Of a stretch of DNA of 44,878 nt, positions 1 through 6,938 are shown piece by piece (within the stretch, counting starts at the first letter, position 1; the number at the start of each line of letters is the position of its first letter). The position numbers and the translations under genes were made by a program. Under the pieces are notes generated by a model. That model saw nothing but the letters and a program-made list of their open reading frames with translations. It did no database searches and was not told the DNA's origin. The DNA comes from Flavobacteriales bacterium (lineage in GTDB: Bacteria > Bacteroidota > Bacteroidia > Flavobacteriales_D > Crocinitomicaceae): positions 1 to 44,878 of the forward strand of contig JABXHO010000013.1 in the NCBI GenBank assembly GCA_013373595.1. The letters are read 5' to 3'.

Positions 1-19
1 CCAACTGAGCTACCTCGCC
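1..19 (-). tRNA. tRNA, 5' end only (runs off left edge)
   Basis: The reverse strand of the first 19 bases gives GGCGAGG-TA-GCTC-AGTTGG, which is a 7-nt acceptor strand, the U8-A9 linker and the start of a D-arm. The gene starts at base 19 and leaves the window to the left, so the anticodon is not visible and the isotype cannot be assigned. Confidence 0.75.
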
Positions 20-100
20 ATAAACATTGCATAAGCAATTGCGGGTGCAAATATAACAGGATTTTTATTTACCGCAATTTTTTTGATCGTATATTTACTC

Positions 101-904
101 ATGATTTTTTCTTTTTCGAACCTTGTACACAGGTTATCATTAACCGTAGCCGCCCTCCTACTTCATCAACTTGTATTTAGTCAAGATCTTATCTCAAAAG
201 ATGGTGAGAATATGGGGCCTCGTAAGTATTTCATTTATTCATGTGCATACGACGAAAATGATCAGATTCGTATTGACTATGAACTAGGATATTCCAATTT
301 GGATTTTTGCGATTGTTTGGCGGATGACTTAATACCTCAAATGACAAAAGAGGAAATTACATATTACTTTCGAGGTAATAGACATTCCGAAGTGTTCAAC
401 AATCCTAATCTTGCAACTATTTCCAGGGACTGTATGAAATATGCCATGGAAAAATGGGACTCTACCCCTGCTCCAGAGGAAGTGTCAATTGTGCCCGAAA
501 CCCGAATCTCTCCTCCTCCAAAGGAAGTCTCAACCGTGTCCGAAACGCGAACTTCTCCAATTCCAGGTGTGATTGACAGTATTCTTGTTATTGTTGATTA
601 TGAACGAAAGTTCTATGAAATAAGGGATCAACAAATTGAACAGGTAAAACAGGAAACAGAGTTCAGCAACGAAAAGCTTCTATCGCTAAAAAAGAAACTA
701 AATTATGAGGATATCATCCAACCAAAGGTTATCTACAACGCTTATTTAGACAATTCAGAAGAAGACAATCAAGCGATCTATGCGTACCTACGGTCACTAT
801 CCCCTGAAGAATTAACTCAATCAAGCCTTTTGTACAATAGCCATGTGGTTCTCTATTTTCAAAAAATAATTGCCGCTAGGTCGAGTGAGTTTTTGTCGGA
901 GTAA
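101..904 (+). CDS. secreted three-cysteine protein of unknown function
   Basis: I do not recognise a named family. The ATG at 101 is preferred over the in-frame TTG at 83 because it gives a signal peptide starting MIFSFSNLVHRLSL with cleavage after VFSQ. The mature N-terminal half has a CxC pair (FCDCLADD) followed about 40 residues later by RDCMKYA. This CxC...C spacing is common in small secreted Bacteroidota proteins of unknown role. A proline-rich linker made of two near-identical 15-residue units (EEVSIVPETRISPPP and KEVSTVSETRTSPIP) leads to a charged, probably coiled-coil C-terminal part (about residues 165-210). It is the only plus-strand gene near the left edge and is followed directly by a hairpin terminator, so it is probably monocistronic. 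Location is likely periplasm or surface. Confidence 0.7.
   Translation: MIFSFSNLVHRLSLTVAALLLHQLVFSQDLISKDGENMGPRKYFIYSCAYDENDQIRIDYELGYSNLDFCDCLADDLIPQMTKEEITYYFRGNRHSEVFNNPNLATISRDCMKYAMEKWDSTPAPEEVSIVPETRISPPPKEVSTVSETRTSPIPGVIDSILVIVDYERKFYEIRDQQIEQVKQETEFSNEKLLSLKKKLNYEDIIQPKVIYNAYLDNSEEDNQAIYAYLRSLSPEELTQSSLLYNSHVVLYFQKIIAARSSEFLSE
476..565 (+). repeat. in-gene tandem duplication, 2 x 45 bp
   Basis: Two adjacent 45-base units (476-520 and 521-565) encode the paired linker motifs EEVSIVPETRISPPP and KEVSTVSETRTSPIP. They are imperfect copies in the same frame, so the duplication lengthens the proline-rich linker without breaking the gene. Confidence 0.7.
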
Positions 905-927
905 ATGGATAAACCATTCTCCTTTTT
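898..927 (+). terminator. rho-independent terminator of the 101-904 gene
   Basis: GGAG (898-901) pairs with CTCC (919-922) and AATGG (904-908) pairs with CCATT (914-918), with a two-base bulge and a 5-nt loop. The stem is followed by TTTTT at 923-927. It overlaps the stop codon of the upstream gene. Confidence 0.65.
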
Positions 928-1082
928 CAGATCAGCACCAATGTATCTATCATTTTATGAACAAAAAGTGTACGCTTCCCTCCAAATCGAATTTAGATAG
1001 AAAATGTACGCATTTGATTTAGTTGATAAAAGATGGTAGCCCTTTGAGCATTCTTAGTCGATCCGTGGAATGAATCGATAAT

Positions 1083-1101
1083 GTAGGATTGCAAATCCTA
1101 C
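1083..1101. repeat. REP-like palindrome, copy 1 (GTAGGATT type)
   Basis: GTAGGATT and AATCCTAC form perfect 8-bp arms around the 3-nt loop GCA. It belongs to the small palindrome family found repeatedly in the gaps of the first 7 kb. The 905-1478 gap holds four of these, a terminator at each end, and no gene I can support. Confidence 0.7.
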
Positions 1102-1133
1102 ACAGCTAAATAAAAGATTGAAATGCCGATAGC

Positions 1134-1152
1134 GCAGGATTACAAATCCTGC
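1134..1152. repeat. REP-like palindrome, copy 2 (GCAGGATT type)
   Basis: GCAGGATT, ACA loop, AATCCTGC: perfect 8-bp arms. It is preceded by TAGC-like bases and followed by a GCGCGA tail. The copy at 1269-1289 has the same flanks, which suggests the unit is larger than the core palindrome. Confidence 0.75.
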
Positions 1153-1228
1153 ATCGCGCGATTTTAACGATACTTTTAGGGATCATTTTTTGGCATTGTC
1201 TTGATGCTTTCGTGCCGGCTTTTGTATT

Positions 1229-1251
1229 GCGAAGCATTGCAAATACTTCGC
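1229..1251. repeat. REP-like palindrome, copy 3 (GCGAAGCATT type)
   Basis: GCGAAGCATT, GCA loop, AATACTTCGC: 10-bp arms with one G-T pair. It shares the string TGTATTGCGAAGCATTGCAA with the copy at 5600-5622, so the two are recent relatives. Confidence 0.65.
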
Positions 1252-1268
1252 AACGAGGTGACCTATAG

Positions 1269-1289
1269 CGCAGGATTACAAATCCTGCG
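1269..1289. repeat. REP-like palindrome, copy 4 (GCAGGATT type)
   Basis: CGCAGGATT, ACA loop, AATCCTGCG: perfect 9-bp arms, followed by TAGCGCGA. The core is identical to the copy at 1134-1152, about 135 bp away. Confidence 0.75.
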
Positions 1290-1389
1290 TAGCGCGACTT
1301 TTTATTTAATGATATTAGAAGAGTCTTTGTCACTTCTTGGCTGCTACGGCAGAGTGCTTCACGAAATGCGGTGTGTTTTCTTGTTTACT

Positions 1390-1420
1390 AAAAAAGGTCG
1401 ATTCAAATGAACCGACCTTT
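1390..1420 (-). terminator. terminator of the 1479-4340 gene (bidirectional form)
   Basis: GGTCG (1396-1400) pairs with CGACC (1413-1417), extended by TTC/GAA around an AAAT loop. It is flanked by an A run on the left and TTTT on the right. On the minus strand the extra pair is a G-U wobble and the stem is followed by TTTTTT, so it ends transcription arriving from the minus-strand gene. It could also stop plus-strand readthrough. Confidence 0.75.
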
Positions 1421-1478
1421 TGCTCTCTTTTCGACTGAATAGTATTCTAAAAATATCTATTCCTCGATCATATCGTGC

Positions 1479-4340
1479 TTACAAGACAACTAATCTCAAC
1501 GAAACAGATACTCCATCAACCTTTGCAATCACTAAGTAAACACCTTTATCCAAAGGTATATCGTGATAGTATGACTTCATCTCTATTTTATCCTGACACT
1601 GAATCAAACTTCCCTGAAAATCATAAATCGCTATTGACTCAATCACATCTTCTCCGAATGATTTAACCTTAAACTTACCATCTGAACTAGGGTTTGGAAA
1701 GAGCTTTACGGATTCGGAAATCGCTGAAGTCTTGTTTGTCTCCCCTTCTCGTCTTTCATGTACCATTTGCGATTGAATCTCCGTAATAGGTCGTTTGTTT
1801 TCCGACAATGCATCTAGTTCATTGCATTCCTCATAATATATATGAATAAGCGCTGCTGCTCCCAACTCGGTGTAGGTTCCGGGTCGCAACTCGATATAAT
1901 TTCCCGCTTCCAAAATTAGATCAGCATTCGGTTCTACGACGTAATATCCCTTATCCGTAGTATACGTTACATCGAAACCAGTGTGAATTGCTTCCTTAGC
2001 AATTCGTTTTGACTTATATGTATACGTAGACCTCGCTTGTTCACCTAAATGATCATTTTGTAAATTGAGTATCGAGGGGCGATATTCATTCACCATGAAA
2101 CTGGTTAATATCGCACGATCAGTTGCGTTGTCATTTTTCAAGTTAATGTGATGGTTCGGTGTGTTGTCTATATAAATAGCCTCAAACGGTGTCACCTCAA
2201 AATGATCCGTCGGTCTTCCAATATTTGGGTAGCCATAGTGATCAGACTGAGGGTCTCCTTCCTCATCATCATACATTAATTCTAAATCATGCATATCAAG
2301 TGTATGCGTGCCATTGGTAGGCCACAAGGCTTTGTTTATGGCAAAAGCAGAAAGAACAGCTTTGTGAGTATATGTCCTTGTACCATTATAAAGTAATGGC
2401 CAGTACAAATTATCAGCAATTTCCAGCACATTTCCTTCATTTGCCATGTACGACCCAGAAGCATTATCAATCTCTTGCATTCCTTTCACGTCAATCGCAT
2501 GAGTTATTCCAAATGGAATTGTATAAAATGCATATCGAACTCCCCAATTTCGGTACAATTTCTCATAGTCTGATGCGTTGTACTTCGCAGGACTGAGGTA
2601 GTAACGATAAGCGGGATACCAAAGATTTCTCCATGGATCATCACTCGCATTGAATTTGGGTTCTGTCAACTCATCATTTGTCCCACTAATTTTCCCCAAT
2701 GAAACCGCAATATTTCTTGTAGAATACGGCAATGGAATAAAGTGATCACCGCTATCATACGAAGCCAGTGCGTCTAAATAATCTTGTCTTAGTTGATGAT
2801 GTGTTGGTGTCACATTCTTATTCATAATCGGTGAGCCAAAATTTGTAGCAGATAATCCATCTGTGTACGCGTGATACATCAACAGCTCCTTTACTGTCTT
2901 CTGGCGAATAAATGAGTTCAGGAATAAGTTAAATCCCATACGAACTACACCAGTCGCGGTCAAGGCTGTAAAGTTAGGATAAATAGCACTTGTCTTGATC
3001 ATGTACTGATAAGCTAAGGGAATATTTGCTCCAAAGAAATTTCCATCGTACGCATTGAATAAACGCGTATGATGATGAGCACGAGTACCTGTCATGTGCT
3101 CATGTTCCATCTTCATCAAGGCCAATCTTCCTATATCTGCTCCCATTGAAGAAGCATGCATAACATTCTCAGCATAACTGTCTTCCTTGTTTTCATTGAC
3201 CCAATCGAGAAATTTAATGAGTAAATCCGCCGACTCTTGCATTCCATGTTTCTTGGGTTGTGCATGTATATTGAATCTTACTAAAAAGATATCAAAATGA
3301 TTTTTACGTAAGGTGTTCAAAAATTCATCATGGTAGTTATTGTAGATTTTCCAGGTTTTCTTAAACGATTGTCCAAATATTGGTGGACGATATCCTGTTA
3401 ACAAAATCATAGGATTATGAAACATCTCTCCATCGTCATCTAACTGTTGACTTTTGCATGATTGAATCAGGCACCATCCTAATTTATTACCATCGTTATC
3501 CTCGAAAATATTATTCTTCCAGATCGAACTGTTACAGAATGCCTCAGGTAATTCCTCACTGGACCTCAATTTGAGATACGGTGTTTGAATGATTATCGTA
3601 TGGATAAATTCTTGCTGATTTACGTAAGTGACCTTTACATTATAGGTCTGAATAGACAAAGTGTCATTTAGCGCTACTGCAAATGGTTCGTTAAATGGAA
3701 CATTGATCCACTGACTATTTTGCTGAATTTTTATGGAGTTAACTTGTTTATTTTGATCATCAACGAACGTCCATTCTGGTTTGAAAATGAAGGAGAGGTT
3801 CTCGAGATCTACTCCATCATACATGGGAGCAATCATCTGTACATTCTTTTTCGAGTACAGTTGAGCGCTTGCAGATCCCATATCCGTTAGCACTACTCCA
3901 TTGAAGTAAAGCTGTTGCGAGGACATTCCTTGATCAACATCCAAGTCATGATAGTCGTAGTCAATAACACCAAGCGGAATTACAGTTTGCTCTGATTCGA
4001 ACTGGTGTTTTCCGACCTCCGCGCTAACTCCTTCATAAATTTCCTGAACGTCGAATAGGTTCGGAGTCGTTGACATTCGGTCTAATTCCATCAAAACACC
4101 GTACAGTAAATCTGCATTTTTTGATGTGTTCGGGTTAGACTCATAATCGGTTATATAACCAACTATTGTATCTTCCTGTAACAGTCGATCGTGTAAAAGT
4201 CCTGTCGGAAAATTCGAAGGAGTTAACCCACCTAGTATAGTATCTGATAATTCATCTGGTGGTAAGTAGAGCGTATCGCTATTTTGCGCATTTCCCACAT
4301 ACGAAACCAATGAAATTATGAAAATCAATATGTTTTTCAT
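1479..4340 (-). CDS. T9SS-secreted protein with alpha/beta-hydrolase-like segment
   Basis: 953 aa. An N-terminal signal peptide (MKNILIFIISLVSYVGNAQ) and a C-terminal type A sorting domain are visible: LFPNPSSDGKF, then IAIYDFQGSLIQ, then GVYLVIAKVDG. These mark it for export through the type IX system and release or anchoring at the cell surface. Around residues 310-410 the text resembles a lipase/esterase core. There is a start like MILLTGYRPP, a segment FDIFLVRFNIHAQ, and HASSMGADIGRLAL at about residue 395-405, where AxSxG replaces the usual GxSxG nucleophile elbow. The catalytic Asp and His cannot be assigned by eye. It follows the 4368-5504 gene by 27 bp, so the two are probably co-transcribed. 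Hydrolase activity is inference; the T9SS assignment is strong. Confidence 0.75.
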   Translation of the reverse strand: MKNILIFIISLVSYVGNAQNSDTLYLPPDELSDTILGGLTPSNFPTGLLHDRLLQEDTIVGYITDYESNPNTSKNADLLYGVLMELDRMSTTPNLFDVQEIYEGVSAEVGKHQFESEQTVIPLGVIDYDYHDLDVDQGMSSQQLYFNGVVLTDMGSASAQLYSKKNVQMIAPMYDGVDLENLSFIFKPEWTFVDDQNKQVNSIKIQQNSQWINVPFNEPFAVALNDTLSIQTYNVKVTYVNQQEFIHTIIIQTPYLKLRSSEELPEAFCNSSIWKNNIFEDNDGNKLGWCLIQSCKSQQLDDDGEMFHNPMILLTGYRPPIFGQSFKKTWKIYNNYHDEFLNTLRKNHFDIFLVRFNIHAQPKKHGMQESADLLIKFLDWVNENKEDSYAENVMHASSMGADIGRLALMKMEHEHMTGTRAHHHTRLFNAYDGNFFGANIPLAYQYMIKTSAIYPNFTALTATGVVRMGFNLFLNSFIRQKTVKELLMYHAYTDGLSATNFGSPIMNKNVTPTHHQLRQDYLDALASYDSGDHFIPLPYSTRNIAVSLGKISGTNDELTEPKFNASDDPWRNLWYPAYRYYLSPAKYNASDYEKLYRNWGVRYAFYTIPFGITHAIDVKGMQEIDNASGSYMANEGNVLEIADNLYWPLLYNGTRTYTHKAVLSAFAINKALWPTNGTHTLDMHDLELMYDDEEGDPQSDHYGYPNIGRPTDHFEVTPFEAIYIDNTPNHHINLKNDNATDRAILTSFMVNEYRPSILNLQNDHLGEQARSTYTYKSKRIAKEAIHTGFDVTYTTDKGYYVVEPNADLILEAGNYIELRPGTYTELGAAALIHIYYEECNELDALSENKRPITEIQSQMVHERREGETNKTSAISESVKLFPNPSSDGKFKVKSFGEDVIESIAIYDFQGSLIQCQDKIEMKSYYHDIPLDKGVYLVIAKVDGVSVSLRLVVL

Positions 4341-4367
4341 CTTATTAAGTTTTATCGTTCTGTGAGA

Positions 4368-5504
4368 TTATTCTCCTTTGAGCTCTTTTAACTCTTTCTT
4401 AATTGCTTCATTTTCTTGTTTTAACTCAATCATGTAAAGCGTCAACTCCTCAATTTTCTTGAGTAGTGTTGCATCCATTTCAGCAATATCAATCCCTTCG
4501 CTTACAACATCGTCTGCTGAAGGAACTCCAGGTAAATGCTTGTTTTCATCGATGTATTGTTCTACTTCATCAAGCGGCATTAAATCGTACGAATCTTCAA
4601 ACACCACATCCATCCAATCTGCTGATGTTTTGATGGCTACGCGTACTTTTTCGGTCATGATTCCGTCGGCCACGTACAGCTTATAACTTCCGTTAAACGT
4701 TGAAGCGAGTGTTGGGTCGAGTCCAATACTCACCTTTCCATTGTCTTTGATGAACAAGTGGTAATTCCCCCCTCCTGTTGTGGCTCCGAAAGGCTTCCAG
4801 AAATTGAGTCCTCCAGCACTTGCATTGTGTTCGATTCCCCACTCTCCATGAGATGCTCCTGTTTCCGAACCAAGTAATAACGAGGCCTGACTACCATCAA
4901 TAAGTGTGAATCCTTCAATATGCGCGTCTACATCTGTTCCATTATCATCTACTATATGGAAATGCGCATCTGGTGTCTCTGTCCCGATCCCCACTAAACC
5001 ATTTGACTTTACATGCATGTAAGGTTTAAACGCGGTTCCTGATCTTCTTCGAATCACAAATAAATCAGGGTCCGAAATCAATGGCAGTGTTTGTGACGCA
5101 CTGAACATTTGTGGCGCTGTAATCCGTGCACCTGCTTCTGCGTAGTTTGAGGACGAAAACTCTAAATCAATCCGTGCTGTTGGGTTCGATTGCCCAATTC
5201 CTATATGACCAATTGGATCAATTCTCATTCGTTCATTTCCTGCCGTTTTAAACAACAAGGGAGCAGATGCTCGATGTGTAAGTTCGAGTTCACCTGAACT
5301 ATTCAATTGTAAATGTGCCCCTCCGGATGAAGATGTACCGTTCCTGAAGTAAATAGAAACGTCTTGTCCCAGGTGTTGAATATGCATGTCTTCAGTGCCT
5401 GAACCAAATACGATTCCTGTGGTTTCAGTACGAATGGTACTTTGTGTAAATGAATATTGTGCTAAGAACAACATTGCTACTGGTATGAATACGTGTTTTT
5501 TCAT
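4368..5504 (-). CDS. secreted tail-fibre-like surface protein with C-terminal coiled coil
   Basis: 378 aa with a signal peptide (MKKHVFIPVAMLFLAQYSFTQ). The body carries spaced GIG-type beta units (HIGIGQSNPTARIDL, LVGIGTETPDAHFHI, KVSIGLDP), which recall phage tail-fibre and trimeric beta-prism proteins. The C-terminal part has the stretch KHLPGVPSADDV, widely seen in Bacteroidota proteins of this kind. It ends in a heptad-rich, Lys/Glu-rich coiled coil (about residues 345-378) that would support trimerisation. No peptidase S74 Ser-Lys pair could be identified. Its leader contains a (TG)8 tract, so expression could vary by slippage. It probably forms an operon with the downstream T9SS protein. 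The role as adhesin or structural surface fibre is inference. Confidence 0.7.
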   Translation of the reverse strand: MKKHVFIPVAMLFLAQYSFTQSTIRTETTGIVFGSGTEDMHIQHLGQDVSIYFRNGTSSSGGAHLQLNSSGELELTHRASAPLLFKTAGNERMRIDPIGHIGIGQSNPTARIDLEFSSSNYAEAGARITAPQMFSASQTLPLISDPDLFVIRRRSGTAFKPYMHVKSNGLVGIGTETPDAHFHIVDDNGTDVDAHIEGFTLIDGSQASLLLGSETGASHGEWGIEHNASAGGLNFWKPFGATTGGGNYHLFIKDNGKVSIGLDPTLASTFNGSYKLYVADGIMTEKVRVAIKTSADWMDVVFEDSYDLMPLDEVEQYIDENKHLPGVPSADDVVSEGIDIAEMDATLLKKIEELTLYMIELKQENEAIKKELKELKGE

Positions 5505-5560
5505 ATTGGTTATTTTATGTATTAAATAATGGTTCGTTCAATTTCTTGAGTAGTCAAAAC

Positions 5561-5577
5561 TGTGTGTGTGTGTGTGT
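5561..5577. repeat. (TG)8 dinucleotide tract
   Basis: Eight TG units lie about 57-73 bp upstream of the start codon of the minus-strand surface protein gene (ATG at 5504). On the coding strand the tract reads (CA)n. Dinucleotide tracts in promoters or leaders can change length by replication slippage. Confidence 0.85.
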
Positions 5578-5599
5578 AAATTCAATTGTTTGTTGTATT

Positions 5600-5622
5600 G
5601 CGAAGCATTGCAAATGCTGCGC
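5600..5622. repeat. REP-like palindrome, copy 5 (GCGAAGCATT type)
   Basis: GCGAAGCATT, GCA loop, AATGCTGCGC: 10-bp arms with one mismatch, followed by AGCGGGG. It is near-identical on its left arm to the copy at 1229-1251. It opens a dense run of hairpins in the 5505-5847 gap, which contains no supported gene. Confidence 0.65.
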
Positions 5623-5629
5623 AGCGGGG

Positions 5630-5699
5630 TTTTCTTTCTTCAAAGAAAGCAACTCGCCTCGTAATCTAATTACAGATTATAAACCTCAATGATAGGTTT
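5630..5699. repeat. cluster of three consecutive hairpins
   Basis: TTTCTTT (5631-5637) pairs with AAAGAAA (5642-5648). GTAATCT (5661-5667) pairs with AGATTAT (5674-5680) with one wobble. AAACCT (5681-5686) pairs with AGGTTT (5694-5699). They lie end to end between the REP-like copies in a gene-free stretch. Confidence 0.5.
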
Positions 5700-5730
5700 G
5701 ATTATTCGTCTGCTATTTCCATTTTATAAT

Positions 5731-5759
5731 ACTGGCACGCGTTCGAGACGCGCGCCAGT
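5731..5759. repeat. long GC-rich imperfect palindrome
   Basis: ACTGGCACGCGTT and GACGCGCGCCAGT form a 13-position stem with one A-C mismatch and one wobble around a CGA loop. On the minus strand the mismatch becomes a T-G wobble. It lies 90 bp past the stop of the minus-strand gene ending at 5848, so it could also act as an RNA 3' end, although no T run follows. Confidence 0.65.
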
Positions 5760-5779
5760 TCTAGGAACTCAATTGTTTA

Positions 5780-5816
5780 TTGTATTGGGACAGGATTGTA
5801 ATCCTGCGCAATACAA
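5780..5816. repeat. REP-like palindrome, copy 6, with extended arms
   Basis: Outer arms TTGTATTG (5780-5787) and CAATACAA (5809-5816) are perfect complements. Inside lies CAGGATT-GT-AATCCTG. The left outer arm also occurs beside the copies at 1229 and 5600, which suggests this 37-bp form is closest to the complete unit. Confidence 0.7.
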
Positions 5817-5847
5817 CTCATCTAATAGAGTATAAGTCATCGGATAT

Positions 5848-6249
5848 TTACTCTACCCATACTCTTGTTCGCGACGGTTCAGATGGAAGAACCGTTAGTG
5901 TGTACGAGTCAAAATCATCTGGGGAACACCCCGTATATGGAGCCAAATACTTTATACCGTAATCTGTCCAAACGACATCTCCCAAAGTACAATTTTCAAT
6001 TAACCTGTAAACGCGAACTCGGAATACGTTGTAACCATCAGGCACCGTAAATTTAGCAGGAACTGATCCTGGATTTAAACATTGCGGGATGGGTTCCAAT
6101 GCTGAAACACAATCACTAAGACCATCTGTTTCATAAGCAGGACGTATCCATAACTTATCTGTAGTATTGTTGTACACCCAAAGCTCCTCTAATTGTGAAA
6201 AAGTCACTGTACTAATTGTTAGGAATAATCCTATAAGAATTGTTTTCAT
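5848..6249 (-). CDS. small secreted protein of unknown function
   Basis: 133 aa, signal peptide MKTILIGLFLTISTVTFSQ, then a short, probably all-beta mature domain with four cysteines (SDCVSA, PQCLNPG, ENCTLGD, TGCSPDD) that could form two disulfides. The pattern LEELWVYNNTTDKLWIRPAY resembles small periplasmic beta-sandwich proteins, but I cannot name a family. It starts 34 bp after the stop of the 6284-6748 gene on the same strand, so the two may share a transcript. Its position downstream of the Rhs gene makes a role as immunity or accessory protein possible, but nothing in the sequence proves it. Confidence 0.65.
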   Translation of the reverse strand: MKTILIGLFLTISTVTFSQLEELWVYNNTTDKLWIRPAYETDGLSDCVSALEPIPQCLNPGSVPAKFTVPDGYNVFRVRVYRLIENCTLGDVVWTDYGIKYLAPYTGCSPDDFDSYTLTVLPSEPSRTRVWVE

Positions 6250-6283
6250 ATGAATTGTATTTATTGGTTACTAATTATATCAA

Positions 6284-6748
6284 TTAAGAGCACATTCGTG
6301 GTTGCTGAAAAGAAAAACCGCTCCACGCTACAGCATTGTTATGAACATGCTTGGGCATAAGGACATGTGAAATAGCATCTCCTGACTCCCACTTTCTGTA
6401 CTGCACTCCTAATACAACTTTCGTGATCTTGTTGTTGACAAAACTGGGGTGATCGAACCTGAACTTAGCAGCATCAACATCTGTACCACCATAGTCTGAG
6501 CTGTAAGAAAGAATATCTACACTTTCAGATCCACTATATGTAGGACCACCTCCACCGATCGATGTGGAATAATTGACCATTCGCTCATCACTTGGCAAAA
6601 GTGTCACTGTTGTAGTTTGTGCATAAGATATAGGTAATATCAAAAATCCAAATAACGTTAAGCAAATGTTCAGAAATGAAACATTTTTTGTCCTCAACTT
6701 GTTTTGATAAACAAGTTGAATTCTTTTTGAAAATGAAAATTTAGTCAT
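6284..6748 (-). CDS. secreted protein, probably a truncated remnant (CBM96/DNRLRE-like start)
   Basis: 154 aa from the ATG at 6748; a TTG at 6787 in frame would add 13 residues. After a long n-region there is a hydrophobic signal segment ending in PISYAQ. The mature part (TVTLLPSDERMVNYSTS, AKFRFDHPSFV, ITKVVLGVQYRKW) has the look of the first strands of a DNRLRE/CBM96-type beta domain. It ends abruptly at SFQQPRMCS, well short of a complete domain of that kind. No in-frame continuation lies downstream before the next gene starts at 6249. It may therefore be a decayed or newly truncated gene. Confidence in the domain resemblance is low. Confidence 0.5.
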   Translation of the reverse strand: MTKFSFSKRIQLVYQNKLRTKNVSFLNICLTLFGFLILPISYAQTTTVTLLPSDERMVNYSTSIGGGGPTYSGSESVDILSYSSDYGGTDVDAAKFRFDHPSFVNNKITKVVLGVQYRKWESGDAISHVLMPKHVHNNAVAWSGFSFQQPRMCS

Positions 6749-6896
6749 GTTGATTTCTTTAAATAATAAGTTTTTCCGTGTTACCAAGTGTGATTCATTA
6801 ATGCTAATATTTTATGTTTAGAGTCATTACGAGGTAAACTATTAACTTCATAATTATTAGCTGAATTATATTCATCTATTTAATTGATTGTGAATT

Positions 6897-6919
6897 GCGC
6901 AGGATTTGTAATCCTGCGC
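6897..6919. repeat. REP-like palindrome, copy 7 (perfect 10-bp arms)
   Basis: GCGCAGGATT, TGT loop, AATCCTGCGC: perfect 10-bp arms. It lies 20 bp past the stop codon of the 2961-aa Rhs gene, so its transcript would fold a strong 3' hairpin there. No T run follows on the minus strand, so it is not a standard terminator. Confidence 0.75.
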
Positions 6920-6938
6920 AGCGGGTATTTCATAGTTC

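Noticed and set aside
1106-1410. Short open frames on both strands in the 905-1478 gap
   Set aside because: They run through the REP-like palindromes and encode repeat-derived sequence with no start context or family resemblance.
5561-5820. CRISPR array
   Set aside because: The repeats are palindromes of different types with irregular spacing and no equal-length spacers. No cas genes are nearby.
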